This document shows, one piece after another, positions 36,291-45,900 of a stretch of DNA of 64,000 nucleotides. The DNA is from Gynuella sp050296195 (lineage in GTDB: Bacteria > Pseudomonadota > Gammaproteobacteria > Pseudomonadales > Natronospirillaceae). The stretch is taken from NCBI RefSeq assembly GCF_050296195.1, contig NZ_JBNKRB010000043.1. One strand, given 5' to 3'. The notes beneath the pieces were generated by a model that saw only the letters and a list, made by a program, of their open reading frames with translations, had not been told where the DNA came from and did not search any database. Both the position numbers and the translations under genes were made by a program. Position 1 is the stretch's first letter; each line of letters opens with the position of its first letter.

Positions 36291-36410
36291 GGAGATGGCA
36301 AGCACTATCCGATTGATCATAATGTCGCGGAAAGAGTGATCGATCCATATGCGGTTGATCGAAAGAAACTGGGTATTTTATCAAAATCAGGCGAGCGTCA
36401 GGGCGTGTAG
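36291..36410 (+). pseudogene. Remnant of an IS66-type transposase C terminus
   Basis: An open frame between stops encodes PIDHNVAERVIDPYAVDRKK followed by a Ser/Gly stretch. This resembles the PIDNN-xAER-xIRPF-xxGRKNW block of IS66-family transposases, including the last catalytic Glu region. Only about 35 codons remain, with no inverted repeats or accessory genes, so this is a decayed fragment. A longer-range inverted repeat (TTGAAAACA at 36195-36203 and TGTTTTCAA at 36239-36247) lies just upstream and may or may not be related. Confidence 0.5.
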
Positions 36411-36598
36411 GAATAATACAGTCTGGTTAAAAAACCGAAGGCAAGTCAGACGAATCCTTGTGAATATTTGAACGTGATATTTACAGGCTTACCAAATATG
36501 ACAACCCAGATTTATAAGAATTAATGGTTATTCTGAAAACTGATAGTTCGATAGCATGGGATTGATTTTGACCTCACCTCACACACCACAAAAAAAAA

Positions 36599-36625
36599 GC
36601 CGTTAACCCGAATACAGTTAACGGC
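36599..36625. terminator. Rho-independent terminator of the GH10-GH62 gene
   Basis: GCCGTTAAC (36599-36607) pairs with GTTAACGGC (36617-36625). An A-run precedes the stem and a T-run follows it, so it can work in both directions. It lies 43 bp after the GH10-GH62 stop on the minus strand. Confidence 0.92.
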
Positions 36626-36668
36626 TTTTTTGGTTGTGTCGTTGGTTTAACGACACGATTTACTTAAC

Positions 36669-39569
36669 TTAATTGGCGCTGATCAGACCAATTTTATAAG
36701 GCAGTTTATTGTAATCTGATACCCCAGAGTTTGGATCCACACCCTGATACAGGTACTGCATATTACAGGCATTGATGGTCATTTTCTGGTTATAGCCAGA
36801 ACGAATCATCTCACCATGGCTGATATCATCAGACCATTTGTTGCCGTTGAAAGTTACGTTTGCGGCACCAGCGAACGGGTTTGACTGGGTGTCTGCCAAT
36901 GGGCTCCATGGGCCATCCAAACTGGTTGATGTCCAGGAACGGAAATAACGAGGACCATAAGCTTCCACCAACAGCAGATATTTGTTAGTACCATCTACTT
37001 TATAAACGTTGGACGCTTCAAACAGCTTACCCGCAACAGGATCGGACATCACAATCTCATAGCTTGAGAAGTTCGGGAAATTACCGATAGATACTTTGGA
37101 GCGATAAAGATTGCCGTCATCTCCTGAAAAGAACAGGTAGCAATAGTTATCATCACAAATAACCCAGTAATCGATACCGTTGTTTGGTCCACCACTCAGC
37201 AAAGATTTTGGAGCGCTCCACCCAGACGGATTGCTGATATCGCTGTTCGTAGAGTATTTAGCTCCCCATTGATAAATCAAATACCACTTATTCTGAGGTT
37301 CAAAGTAAAACACCTGTGGTGCCACAGTGTTTCCGGTTTTTGTGGTTGACATATCTATCTGTTGAGCAGAATTGGCTTGAGAAAAATCGCCAAAATTCAT
37401 ATAGACACCGCCCCAGTTATTTTTAGCGGTATCAAATACTGTGGCAAATACGTGGTATTGGTTATTGTATTTGACGACAGTCGGATCTTTGATAGACGCC
37501 CAATTTGAGTTATGAGGCGTAATCAACGGGGCAGTAGAAGTCCAGTTGAATTTTGATGGTAGATCACATGTCTGATCATTATTAGAATCACCATTATTAT
37601 CACTACCACCATTGTTCTTCGGATGATCTTTCAGGTACTGCAACAACCAGTTCATGGCCGGACGATGAGTGCCATCTTCGCGGATCAAGCCACTGCCATC
37701 CACCCAGGTTCTACCATAGACGTATCCCCACAGCGTAATACCTTTGACAGATGGGTGGTTATACATCATTGGGAACTGAGACTGCATTATCCGCAATTGT
37801 TCCTGATCGTTGGTTTTGGCGACGTCGTATTCTGAAATATAAATCGGCAAACCCAGTGCAGCGATTTTGTTCAGATTGGCTTCCAGTTTGTCGGTAGCCC
37901 AGCCTTCAAAACCGTGAGACTGCAAGCCGATTGCATCGACAACCCCAGCATTAATGGCAGGTTTGGCCATAGAGATAAAGGCGTCGGTATTCCAGGTCAA
38001 TACGTTGTAGTCATTCAGAATGAGCGTCGCATTGGGGCAATATTTCCGTGCCAACTGGAAGGATTTAGTAATCCAGTCATTACCGAATGCACTTCTAGCA
38101 TAGTCTGCTGGAGCGTGACCCGGCGTAGCCTCATTCACGACATCAATCATGTCGACATCAGGATAGCGAGTACAGAAATCACGTATCCACTCTTCAATTT
38201 CTGCTGCTTGTTCAGAGGGACTCAAAGAATCCATCCACTTAGGATACTGACTTCCCCACACAAACGTATGCTGCTTGAAGAGAATATTGTGCTGCTTGGC
38301 ATAGTTATAAGAAGCGTCCACACCGCCCCAATTATAGCGGTCACGGGTTCCTTCAACAGATCCCCATTTGCCTTCATTTTCCGGGGTAATTTGATCCCAG
38401 TACTGTGCGAAGTCTGATCGTACACGACCGGATGTGGTGATATTACCGACAAAAAACCGCTGGTTTGAGTCATTACCAGTGTTGCCACCATTATTGTCAT
38501 CAGCCACTTCACCACCGATGGAGAAGTCATCAGCATAAAAACTGATAGTTTCATCGTTTGATTCAATAATGAAATGCTCAAAATCTGTACCAGTCTGGGT
38601 ATAGTACCCTTGGAGCAGAGTCCACTCGCGATCGTTCGCAGTCACCATTTCAATATTGGTGTATTCGTTATACGTACTGCTATCACTGTCGTCAGCACGT
38701 TTAGCAGTTAACGTAATAACCGTATCATAAGAACCTTCAGGCAGTTTTACCCAAACAGCCACTTCGTACTCGTTACCTTGAGTCAATTTACCTACATCAA
38801 ATGTCAGTCCATTCCAGGCGGAGGTTCTGTTGGTAATATACGCACTGGCTGAACCGCCATGCTTGACAGAAGTGGAACGGGAAATTTCACCCGCTGTAGT
38901 ACCCCAATTGGTCAGATTGTTTTCAACATCACCATTGAAAGCAAAGTTGTTTTCAGGCACTTGATAATCATCTGATGGAGAGCCGTTGCCGTTTCCACCA
39001 GAGTTATCGCCACCCTTGCCAGCATTGTCATTCCAACTGCGAATATAAGCTGCCACATCCGTTGCACAGCCTGCATCACATGAACCTGGTGAGCGAGGTG
39101 GCATTGTGTTAAGGATATAATCTCCAAGAGACTGCCCTTCATAGGTCTGCTTGGTAGAGTCAATTGCGGTAATACCGTTGCCTGTTGCCCCGTGGCAGGC
39201 AACGCACTGATCGACATATAAGGTTCCACCTCTGGCAACATCACCAGCGGTATTACCTGAACCATTGTCTGAACCGGAATCACCACCGTTATCGGAACCA
39301 TTATCCGAGCCAGAGTCTCCGCCGTTATCGGAACCATTGTCCGAGCCGGAGTCTCCGCCGTTATTGTTACCTGGGCTACCAGAATCATCACTGCCGTTAT
39401 CGTCACCACCGGTGCCATTATCTGAACCGGATGAATCACTGCCGCCATTATTTGAAGAATCTGTCACCGGATCTCCGGAATCGACAATATCAACATTGCA
39501 AGCACTTAGTGCCATCGAAGCCAATAAAAGTCCTACCAGACGTTTTTTGACGAACTTATTTGAGCTCAT
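36669..39569 (-). CDS. Lipoprotein GH10 xylanase - GH62 arabinofuranosidase with cytochrome c domain
   Basis: From the ATG at 39569 the 966-residue protein has a lipoprotein signal (LSAC, Cys24). A Ser/Asp/Asn/Gly linker (about 35-108) follows, then a cytochrome c domain (haem site CVACH at 122-126, likely Met156 ligand, and an extra Cys-x3-Cys after SPGS). Next come a carbohydrate-binding-like beta sandwich (about 201-353, CBM4/22-like), a GH10 xylanase domain (about 372-650, acid Glu in VNEA at about 480, nucleophile Glu in ISEYD at about 580), a second linker and a GH62 domain (668-966). It should hydrolyse arabinoxylan at the cell surface, cutting the backbone and removing arabinose. The frame opens further upstream, but those 52 residues give no signal peptide. 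Fusion to a cytochrome c is the odd feature. Confidence 0.93.
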   Translation of the reverse strand: MSSNKFVKKRLVGLLLASMALSACNVDIVDSGDPVTDSSNNGGSDSSGSDNGTGGDDNGSDDSGSPGNNNGGDSGSDNGSDNGGDSGSDNGSDNGGDSGSDNGSGNTAGDVARGGTLYVDQCVACHGATGNGITAIDSTKQTYEGQSLGDYILNTMPPRSPGSCDAGCATDVAAYIRSWNDNAGKGGDNSGGNGNGSPSDDYQVPENNFAFNGDVENNLTNWGTTAGEISRSTSVKHGGSASAYITNRTSAWNGLTFDVGKLTQGNEYEVAVWVKLPEGSYDTVITLTAKRADDSDSSTYNEYTNIEMVTANDREWTLLQGYYTQTGTDFEHFIIESNDETISFYADDFSIGGEVADDNNGGNTGNDSNQRFFVGNITTSGRVRSDFAQYWDQITPENEGKWGSVEGTRDRYNWGGVDASYNYAKQHNILFKQHTFVWGSQYPKWMDSLSPSEQAAEIEEWIRDFCTRYPDVDMIDVVNEATPGHAPADYARSAFGNDWITKSFQLARKYCPNATLILNDYNVLTWNTDAFISMAKPAINAGVVDAIGLQSHGFEGWATDKLEANLNKIAALGLPIYISEYDVAKTNDQEQLRIMQSQFPMMYNHPSVKGITLWGYVYGRTWVDGSGLIREDGTHRPAMNWLLQYLKDHPKNNGGSDNNGDSNNDQTCDLPSKFNWTSTAPLITPHNSNWASIKDPTVVKYNNQYHVFATVFDTAKNNWGGVYMNFGDFSQANSAQQIDMSTTKTGNTVAPQVFYFEPQNKWYLIYQWGAKYSTNSDISNPSGWSAPKSLLSGGPNNGIDYWVICDDNYCYLFFSGDDGNLYRSKVSIGNFPNFSSYEIVMSDPVAGKLFEASNVYKVDGTNKYLLLVEAYGPRYFRSWTSTSLDGPWSPLADTQSNPFAGAANVTFNGNKWSDDISHGEMIRSGYNQKMTINACNMQYLYQGVDPNSGVSDYNKLPYKIGLISAN
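39261..39368 (-). repeat. Three 36-bp tandem repeats encoding a Ser/Asn/Asp/Gly linker
   Basis: Units start at 39261, 39297 and 39333 and differ by a few substitutions, mostly synonymous. Each encodes a 12-residue SDNG-rich segment of the linker ahead of the cytochrome c domain. Such tandem DNA repeats can change copy number by slippage and so vary linker length. Confidence 0.85.
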
Positions 39570-40257
39570 AGTTATTCTCAGCTTTGTAGACCAATTTAAA
39601 TCCAGCACTGGGCTAGAACAAATTTTTACGTAATAACAATATCTTGACAGGTAATTATGAGGAATCACGGAACTAGCACACACAATTGCTAAAACGGAAA
39701 AAAGCATTCGACGGCTGTTAGCCAAGTTGTAGACTTGTTCTCAACTTTTACGGAATTAAATATAGTTTTACTCAGGACATTTGCCTTGCTAAGTGTTTTA
39801 CTGGCAGAACACTAAACAGGAGTATTTGCTGTCTATTAAAAAACAACTCATGATAGCCTGGCATACAGACATATATGACTCCTGAATACTACGCCTGGAA
39901 CTGTGACAAAAATTCATTTATCAACCGTTAATGACCCTTATTACTTTGATCGGCAAAAATGCATAGCCCGCCGGAAGAGTATTCATTCTCTAAAAGCAAC
40001 GATTGTCCGGCACCATTGGCCATGCCAATGCGAGTCCCGGTAAATCAGGTGATCGATCTTCTACGTATATTTTATGTTTTTCTTTTCAATGCCGGTCGCA
40101 ATCACAAAAAGAATCAATATATAAGGCAGGAAAACATCGTTCTGGGTGTTTCGTTCTTTGGTATTAACAACCAAACGACCCATTTACTTAGCTTTGCATT
40201 TGGCATAGTTTGTCAAAATCGAGCAACATAACACTTAAAAGCAAGAGGTTTGTCACA
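39570..40257. other. Divergent promoter region, GH10-GH62 and small secreted protein
   Basis: The 688-bp gap is A/T-rich and contains no convincing gene. It must hold the xylanase promoter and that of the small secreted protein (GCAAGAGG lies at 40241-40248, 9 bases before its ATG). I see no operator palindrome. Confidence 0.5.
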
Positions 40258-40464
40258 ATGAAGATAGCATCAACTTTTCTTGGCGCGCTTTTGACCAGTG
40301 CAACCCTATTACTCAGCACTTCTGTATCGGCAGGACCCGCACCCTATTATAAATACCAGAGCAAAGTAAATGGATACTTATATTGCAGCCAGACTAACCC
40401 AGGCAGTGGCTGGATTTTATTTTCTGGTCCGTACGATACATATTATGAGTGTAGGTACGGCTAA
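40258..40464 (+). CDS. Small secreted protein, one cysteine pair
   Basis: The 68-residue product has a clear Sec signal peptide (MKIASTFLGALL...SVSA, cut near residue 25). The mature part has about 43 residues, is Tyr- and Gly-rich, and has two Cys that could form a disulphide. AGAGG precedes the ATG by 9 bases. I do not recognise the family. It could be a small envelope or exported peptide. A 14-bp hairpin follows the gene. Confidence 0.65.
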   Translation: MKIASTFLGALLTSATLLLSTSVSAGPAPYYKYQSKVNGYLYCSQTNPGSGWILFSGPYDTYYECRYG

Positions 40465-40532
40465 GGCTTTTTTGGCTCGAAATTAAATACTGCTTGAAAA
40501 AGCTTTGTGATTACCAAACAATGATCACGACT

Positions 40533-40569
40533 TGATGATTGGCCTGTAGTGCTTTCAGGCCAATCATCA
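40533..40569 (+). terminator. Strong hairpin after the small secreted gene
   Basis: TGATGATTGGCCTG (40533-40546) pairs perfectly with CAGGCCAATCATCA (40556-40569) around a 9-base loop. There is no U-run, so it is a terminator candidate or an mRNA 3'-end structure. Confidence 0.55.
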
Positions 40570-40734
40570 GATAAATAAAGCACCGCCTTATACCTCTCTC
40601 GCTCAAAAAACAAATACTCGGGTCACCTACAGATTCCATTTTGCCTTCTACATTGCATAGCTTCGGAAAATTAAAAATCTGAGAATGGATAGTACTACCC
40701 ACTTTTTCTCGCCTTGGGTTGTATAACAATACGG

Positions 40735-41124
40735 TGGAGTTAAGCAGGTGGTCCGACATCTCGGGCGAACCGCATGCGGTTCGATCCTTCCTCCGATATA
40801 AAAGCAAACCTTTAGAAACAAAAAACCCGAAGTCATTGCTGACCTCAGGTCTCTTCAGAATTGGATGGAGCTAAGCGGGTAGTCCAACATCTCGGGCGAA
40901 CCGCATGCGGTTCGATCCTTCCCCCGATATAAAAGCAAACCTTTAGAAACAAAAAACCCGAAGTCATTGCTGACCTCGGGTCTCTTTAGAACTTGGTGGA
41001 GCTAAACGGGTGGTCCGACATCTCAGGTGAACCACATGCGGTTCGATCCTTACCCCGATATAAAAGCAAACCTTTAGAAACAAAAAAACCGAAGTCATTG
41101 CTGACCTCGGGTCTCTTTAGAATT

Positions 41125-41127
<3 letters not shown>
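40735..41127 (-). repeat. Three 131-bp tandem repeats replaying the tRNA-Ala 3' end
   Basis: Units start at 40735, 40866 and 40997, exactly 131 bp apart, and the next period boundary (41128) is inside the tRNA-Ala gene. Read on the minus strand each unit ends with CCCGCTTAGCTCCA or a close variant, the 3' end of the tRNA, with CCA-like sequence after it. Each unit also contains a palindromic hairpin (CGAACCGCATGCGGTTCG in the two distal copies) and an intrinsic terminator. The copies are roughly 90% or more identical. In the copy nearest the tRNA, two of three changes in the hairpin turn G-C pairs into G-U pairs, which hints at a conserved RNA fold. No convincing coding frame runs through them. 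Confidence 0.95.
41089..41110 (-). terminator. Intrinsic terminator after tRNA-Ala, repeated in each 131-bp unit
   Basis: CCGAAGTCA (41089-41097) pairs with TGACCTCGG (41102-41110) with one mismatch around TTGC. On the minus strand a T-run follows. Copies of the same terminator occur 131 and 262 bp further left, in the other repeat units. Confidence 0.85.
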
Positions 41128-41200
<73 letters not shown>

Positions 41201-41319
41201 TTTTCGGGTATCTCTTGAGTGCCCTCAAGAGGCTGCGTATATTAGTTACGAGCCTCGGGCATGTCAACTATTTTTCTTAGCAATTTCAATAAGTTGGGCA
41301 AAAAGCTCTAGCCAGTACA

Positions 41320-42819
41320 TCAGTCCATGAATGAATCAATCTGCTGATATTCCTTCTCCAGTTTCTTCAACCCCTTCTTGGATGGCAGTCCTGTGACTGC
41401 CAAGGCGTGACGCAACCGGGCGCGGGTTAAGTCAGGGCCGATAATTTCCATCGCATCCAATACCGAGACTGATGCAGTTGATCCTGTGATGGATACAAAG
41501 ATGGGAGCCATGACATCACGCATTTTCAAATTTAAAGCGGCTGCAATATGTTTAACGTCAGCCATGATGCTGTCTTTGTTCCAATGCCGCTCGCTTTCGA
41601 GCTTCCACAACAGGAACTGCAGGGTTTTCTGTAACATTTCCGGCTCCAGCTTGATACCGGCAAAACTCTCCGATGTTATGGCTGGCAGTCCAGAAAAGAA
41701 AAAGGCGACCAATGGTGCCACATCTGACAGTTTTTCTATCCGTTCCTGAACCAGGGGCATGAACTGCATAAAGTACTCTGGGTTGTATGCCCACTCACCC
41801 AAAATCTGGGCCAACTGTTCAGGAGTATGATTTTCACGTATATAACGGCCATTCAACCAGCTCAGCTTTTCCTGATCAAACACTGGACCGCCCAGAGACA
41901 TCCTGGAGATGTCGAAATTTTCCACCATGGTGGCGAAATCGAACTTTTCTTCGCCGTTCGGCATAGACCAACCCATCATGCCCAGGTAATTCAGCAGAGC
42001 TTCCGGCAGAATGCCCATACGATGGTAATAGTCGATGCTGGTCGGATTTTTACGCTTACTCAGCTTACTCTTATCGGCATTACGCAATAACGGAAAATGG
42101 CAGAAGACTGGTGCCTTCCAATCAAAGTACTGATAAAGCAATACGTGTTTCGGGGTGGAGGATATCCATTCTTCACCACGCATGACATGAGTGACTTTCA
42201 TCAGGTGATCATCAACCACGTTGGCCAGGTGATAGGAGGGCATCCCATCGCTCTTGAGCAGAATCTGCATATCGACCTGTGCCCAATCGATGGCGATTTC
42301 ACCACGTAATAGATCGGTGAATTCTGATTGTCCCTCGGCTGGAATTTTCATCCGCACAACATGGCTCTCACCAGCATTCAAACGCCGCTGCACCTCTTCC
42401 TGTGGCAAATGCGAGCAAAGACCGTCATAGCCAGTTACCTTACTACCCTCTTCGATCTGCTTTTTACGCAGTTCATCCAGGCGCTCTGAGCTGCAAAAAC
42501 AGTGGAAGGCATGGCCTTTTTCCACCAGTTCGTCGGCATATTTTTTATAAATATCGCCACGTTCACTTTGCCGGTAGGGGCCATATTCCCCTCCTACATC
42601 CGGGCCTTCATCCCAACGCAGTCCAAGCCAGTTCAACGACCGCAAAATGGCCTGCTCTGATTCAGGAGTACTACGTGCCTGATCGGTATCCTCGATACGA
42701 AGAATAAATTTGCCATTGTGTTTTTTGGCAAATGCGGCATTGAACAGGGCTATGTATGCTGTCCCGACATGGGGATCACCAGTGGGTGACGGGGCGATTC
42801 GAACTCGAACGTCAGTCAT
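41320..42819 (-). CDS. gltX: Glutamyl-tRNA synthetase
   Basis: This class I synthetase charges tRNA-Glu. The 499-residue protein has the ATP-binding HIGH-like motif PSPTGDPHVGTAY near the N terminus and the KMSKS-like KSKLSKRKNP near residue 250. A conserved insert has a cysteine/histidine zinc-type site, FHCFCSSERLDELR. The length fits gammaproteobacterial GltX. The tRNA-Ala gene lies 119 bp downstream and may be transcribed with it. Confidence 0.96.
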   Translation of the reverse strand: MTDVRVRIAPSPTGDPHVGTAYIALFNAAFAKKHNGKFILRIEDTDQARSTPESEQAILRSLNWLGLRWDEGPDVGGEYGPYRQSERGDIYKKYADELVEKGHAFHCFCSSERLDELRKKQIEEGSKVTGYDGLCSHLPQEEVQRRLNAGESHVVRMKIPAEGQSEFTDLLRGEIAIDWAQVDMQILLKSDGMPSYHLANVVDDHLMKVTHVMRGEEWISSTPKHVLLYQYFDWKAPVFCHFPLLRNADKSKLSKRKNPTSIDYYHRMGILPEALLNYLGMMGWSMPNGEEKFDFATMVENFDISRMSLGGPVFDQEKLSWLNGRYIRENHTPEQLAQILGEWAYNPEYFMQFMPLVQERIEKLSDVAPLVAFFFSGLPAITSESFAGIKLEPEMLQKTLQFLLWKLESERHWNKDSIMADVKHIAAALNLKMRDVMAPIFVSITGSTASVSVLDAMEIIGPDLTRARLRHALAVTGLPSKKGLKKLEKEYQQIDSFMD

Positions 42820-42935
42820 GAAATGGCTCTCAAACTCTTGGATGATAGAAATGGCCGCCGATTATACGCGCTGGAACAAGGGGGCGGAATAGCCTGATGG
42901 GCCGGGATAAGAACTCGCATTATTCTGAGGACTAT

Positions 42936-42962
42936 AGGCCGGGTCTATGAATGACCCGGCCT
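42936..42962 (-). terminator. GC-rich hairpin after the GH9 gene
   Basis: AGGCCGGGTC (42936-42945) pairs perfectly with GACCCGGCCT (42953-42962) around a 7-base loop, 26 bp after the GH9 stop. There is no U-run, so termination is likely but may need a factor. Confidence 0.6.
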
Positions 42963-42988
42963 GACTGATGTTGATCTGGTCGATTAGA

Positions 42989-45900
42989 TCACTTTACTGT
43001 ACGGCGTCGGGACAGAACCAAACCTCCAAATAATGCGACTATCCAATATCCAAAACTACCAAATGATATTGTACTGGTGGTACTGGAATCGTCATTGCTA
43101 TCGGCCCCGGAGTCGCTGCCACTACCTGCTGAACCGTTGCTATCATCACCGTTTCCGTTGCCAGCATCATTGTCGGAACCGGAATCACCACCATTGTCAG
43201 AACCGGAATCACCACCATTGTCAGAACCGTTGTTATTCCAACTGCGGATGTATGCCGCTACATCAACGGCACAGCCGTCATTACATGAACCGGGTGACTT
43301 AGGTGGCATGGTATCCCGGATGTAGTCTGCAAGCGATCGACCTTCATAGGTTTGTTTCGTTGAGTCAAACCCGATGCTTCCGTCTCCTTTCGCGCCATGA
43401 CAGCTGGCACACTGCTGGTCATACAAGGCGTGTCCTTGGGCAACATCACCGTTCGTAGTACCAGAACCGGTGTTACCTCCATTGTTGGAACCATTGTCAG
43501 AACCGGAGTCACCGCCGTTGTCAGATCCATTATCTGAACCGGAGTCATCATCGTCGCCATTGTCCGAACCGTTATCGGAGTCATCATCGCCGCCGTTGTC
43601 CGAACCGGAATTACCGCCGTTATCAGAGCCGTTATCGGAGTCATCGTCGTCGCCGTTATCAGAACCTGAATCATTGTCGGAATCGTCATCGGATCCATTG
43701 TCTGAACCTGAACCATTGTCGGAACCTGAGCCGTTATCGTTCCAGCTACGGATATATTCCGCTACAGCTGTGCCACAATCGGCATCGCATGAACCAGGCG
43801 ACTTAGGCGGCATCTCATCTCGGATATAATCTGCCAATGACTGTCCATCATAGCTTGTCTGGGTTGGGTCAAAACTAATGACACCATCTCCTTTGGCACC
43901 ATGGCAACCCAGACAGCCCTGCTCATATAAAGCCTGTCCCGCAAGGACACCTGTGTTTGCAGCCGTTACATTTATAACGGTCGTTTTACTGACTTCACCA
44001 CCCTGTCCATCACTCACTGTCAATGTCGCAGTATAGCTGCCCGCAGTGTTATAGGTATGTTCTGCCATCAAGCCAAATGCAACACTGTCGTCTCCAAAAT
44101 CCCAGGTATAGCTTAGGGTATCACCATCAACATCTGAGGAACCCGTGGCGTCAAAAGCCACTAGCAAGGGAGCTTCTCCGGCTTCGCTGCTGGTTGTCAG
44201 CATGACAGTTGGTGCAGAATTATCGCTGCTGCCAGCAGTGGCATAATCATCATAAAACGCCATAATCCAGGCAAATGCACTGTTCCAATTGACAGTTATC
44301 TCATTAACGGAATAGGCTTGAATACGGTCGACATAACAAGTCTGTGGCGCAGTCTCACAACCACTTAAGGTTTTTTTGGCTTCATCATCCTCAAGGCCGG
44401 CATTGGCACCACCAACCATGGCACCCGGAGGAGCCCAAGGGTAGTTGCTATCCAGCGCTCCAGCCCAAAACCGATGGTGAGGTTGTTTGGCGGCATTCTC
44501 GCCATAACCGGTGATATAAGAACGTGATAAGGCATTACGTCCAAACAGGTAGTCCACACCTTTGGCAAACGCGTCAATATATTTATGGTCATCGGTATGA
44601 TCATAGGCAGTAGCCAACAACATCAGCTTATTAGCCAAACCGCTGTTGGATCCCCAATAATAGCCATATTGATCAATAGGAATTTCATATCCCTGGTCAT
44701 TGGCAACACTGATCATATCATTTGCCAGGGTCACGATAGTATTTTGGGCCTGTTCAGCCAGACTGCTGGTATGCGAAGTCGGGACCGTTGCCAGCGACAT
44801 AAGCGCCGCTGCTTTAGTACCCGCCCAGCCCCAGTCTCCACTGTACAAAGTGGTATCTATTTGTCCGGCGTATTTACTATCACCAGTGGTAATGTAGAGC
44901 TCAGCAGCTGCCCAGACGAATTCATCTGTTACATCAGGATCACCATAACCACCACCGCCATTATTATATTCATCGTCATAAATGACACTTGGATGAGCCA
45001 TAGCGGCATCCCAGGCTTTTTTGGCTACCGTTAAGCATCGGTTGGCAAAAGCACTGTCAATATCGGCCCATATCCTGGCGCACTGTGCACCAACGGCGGC
45101 GACATTCAATGTAGCGGCGGTGCTTGGCGGAACCAAATAACGCTGTTGTGGATCGTTATTAGGTGCCATGGGGAATCCTGTCCAGGCCTCGTCGTGCATT
45201 TTGTGATGCACCATTCCAGCCAACTCCTGACCATCAGGCACTTGCATGGACAGCAGAAATTCAACTTCCCAGCGGGCCTCGTCCAACAAATCGGACACAC
45301 CATTGCCACTCTCCGGGATATTCAGCATGCCATCGGCAAAAGCATTCAGATTATGACCTTGATATTTGGCCCGCTCATAAGCGCTTAGCAGTTTCCACGC
45401 GGAAATCCCACCGTTGACCACATATTTGCCATGATCACCGGCGTCATACCAACCTTTAGAAACATCCAATGCATAATTACAGGTACCAGGCCAGCACTGA
45501 ACATTGGTATCGCCTTTATTAGGACTGACGCCAATATGACCGGCTGGGTGCGACCAAATACTGTTTGGTTGATAACTACCCAATCCACCACCGGTATAGG
45601 GTGTTTCAATCGCGATACCACTACGATTATGATAGAAGTAACGCAAGGCATCATACATTGGTGACGTGTATGCTGAAGCATCAATCATGAAACGATAACT
45701 GACATCCGAACCGACATGCAGCTCGTAGTTACCGCCTTCTGCCGTATATGCTGAAAAGTCTATCTGATGCACATATTCGCCGGCTGTGGAATCCTGACCA
45801 AAGGGAATGGTTTTACCGGATGTCACCAGGTTGCCGTTCTTCCACAACTCCCAGTCCAGGACAGATGAAGAATTGTTGGCGTAAGTGGCTACCTTAGAAC

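Noticed and set aside
39185..39633. Plus-strand frames full of Ser-Glu-Pro-rich repeats opposite the xylanase gene
   Set aside because: They are the antisense of the SDNG linker repeats. The minus-strand gene has a signal peptide, domains and a terminator, and the plus-strand frames have none.
40511..40836. Coding frames running into the 131-bp repeat array, considered as a Tpr-like protein as in E. coli tyrT
   Set aside because: The frames have no good start, do not repeat through all units and look non-coding. The repeat shows RNA features instead.
43470..43829. Plus-strand proline-rich repeat frame opposite the GH9 gene
   Set aside because: It is a shadow of the low-complexity linker DNA, with no start signal or domain.
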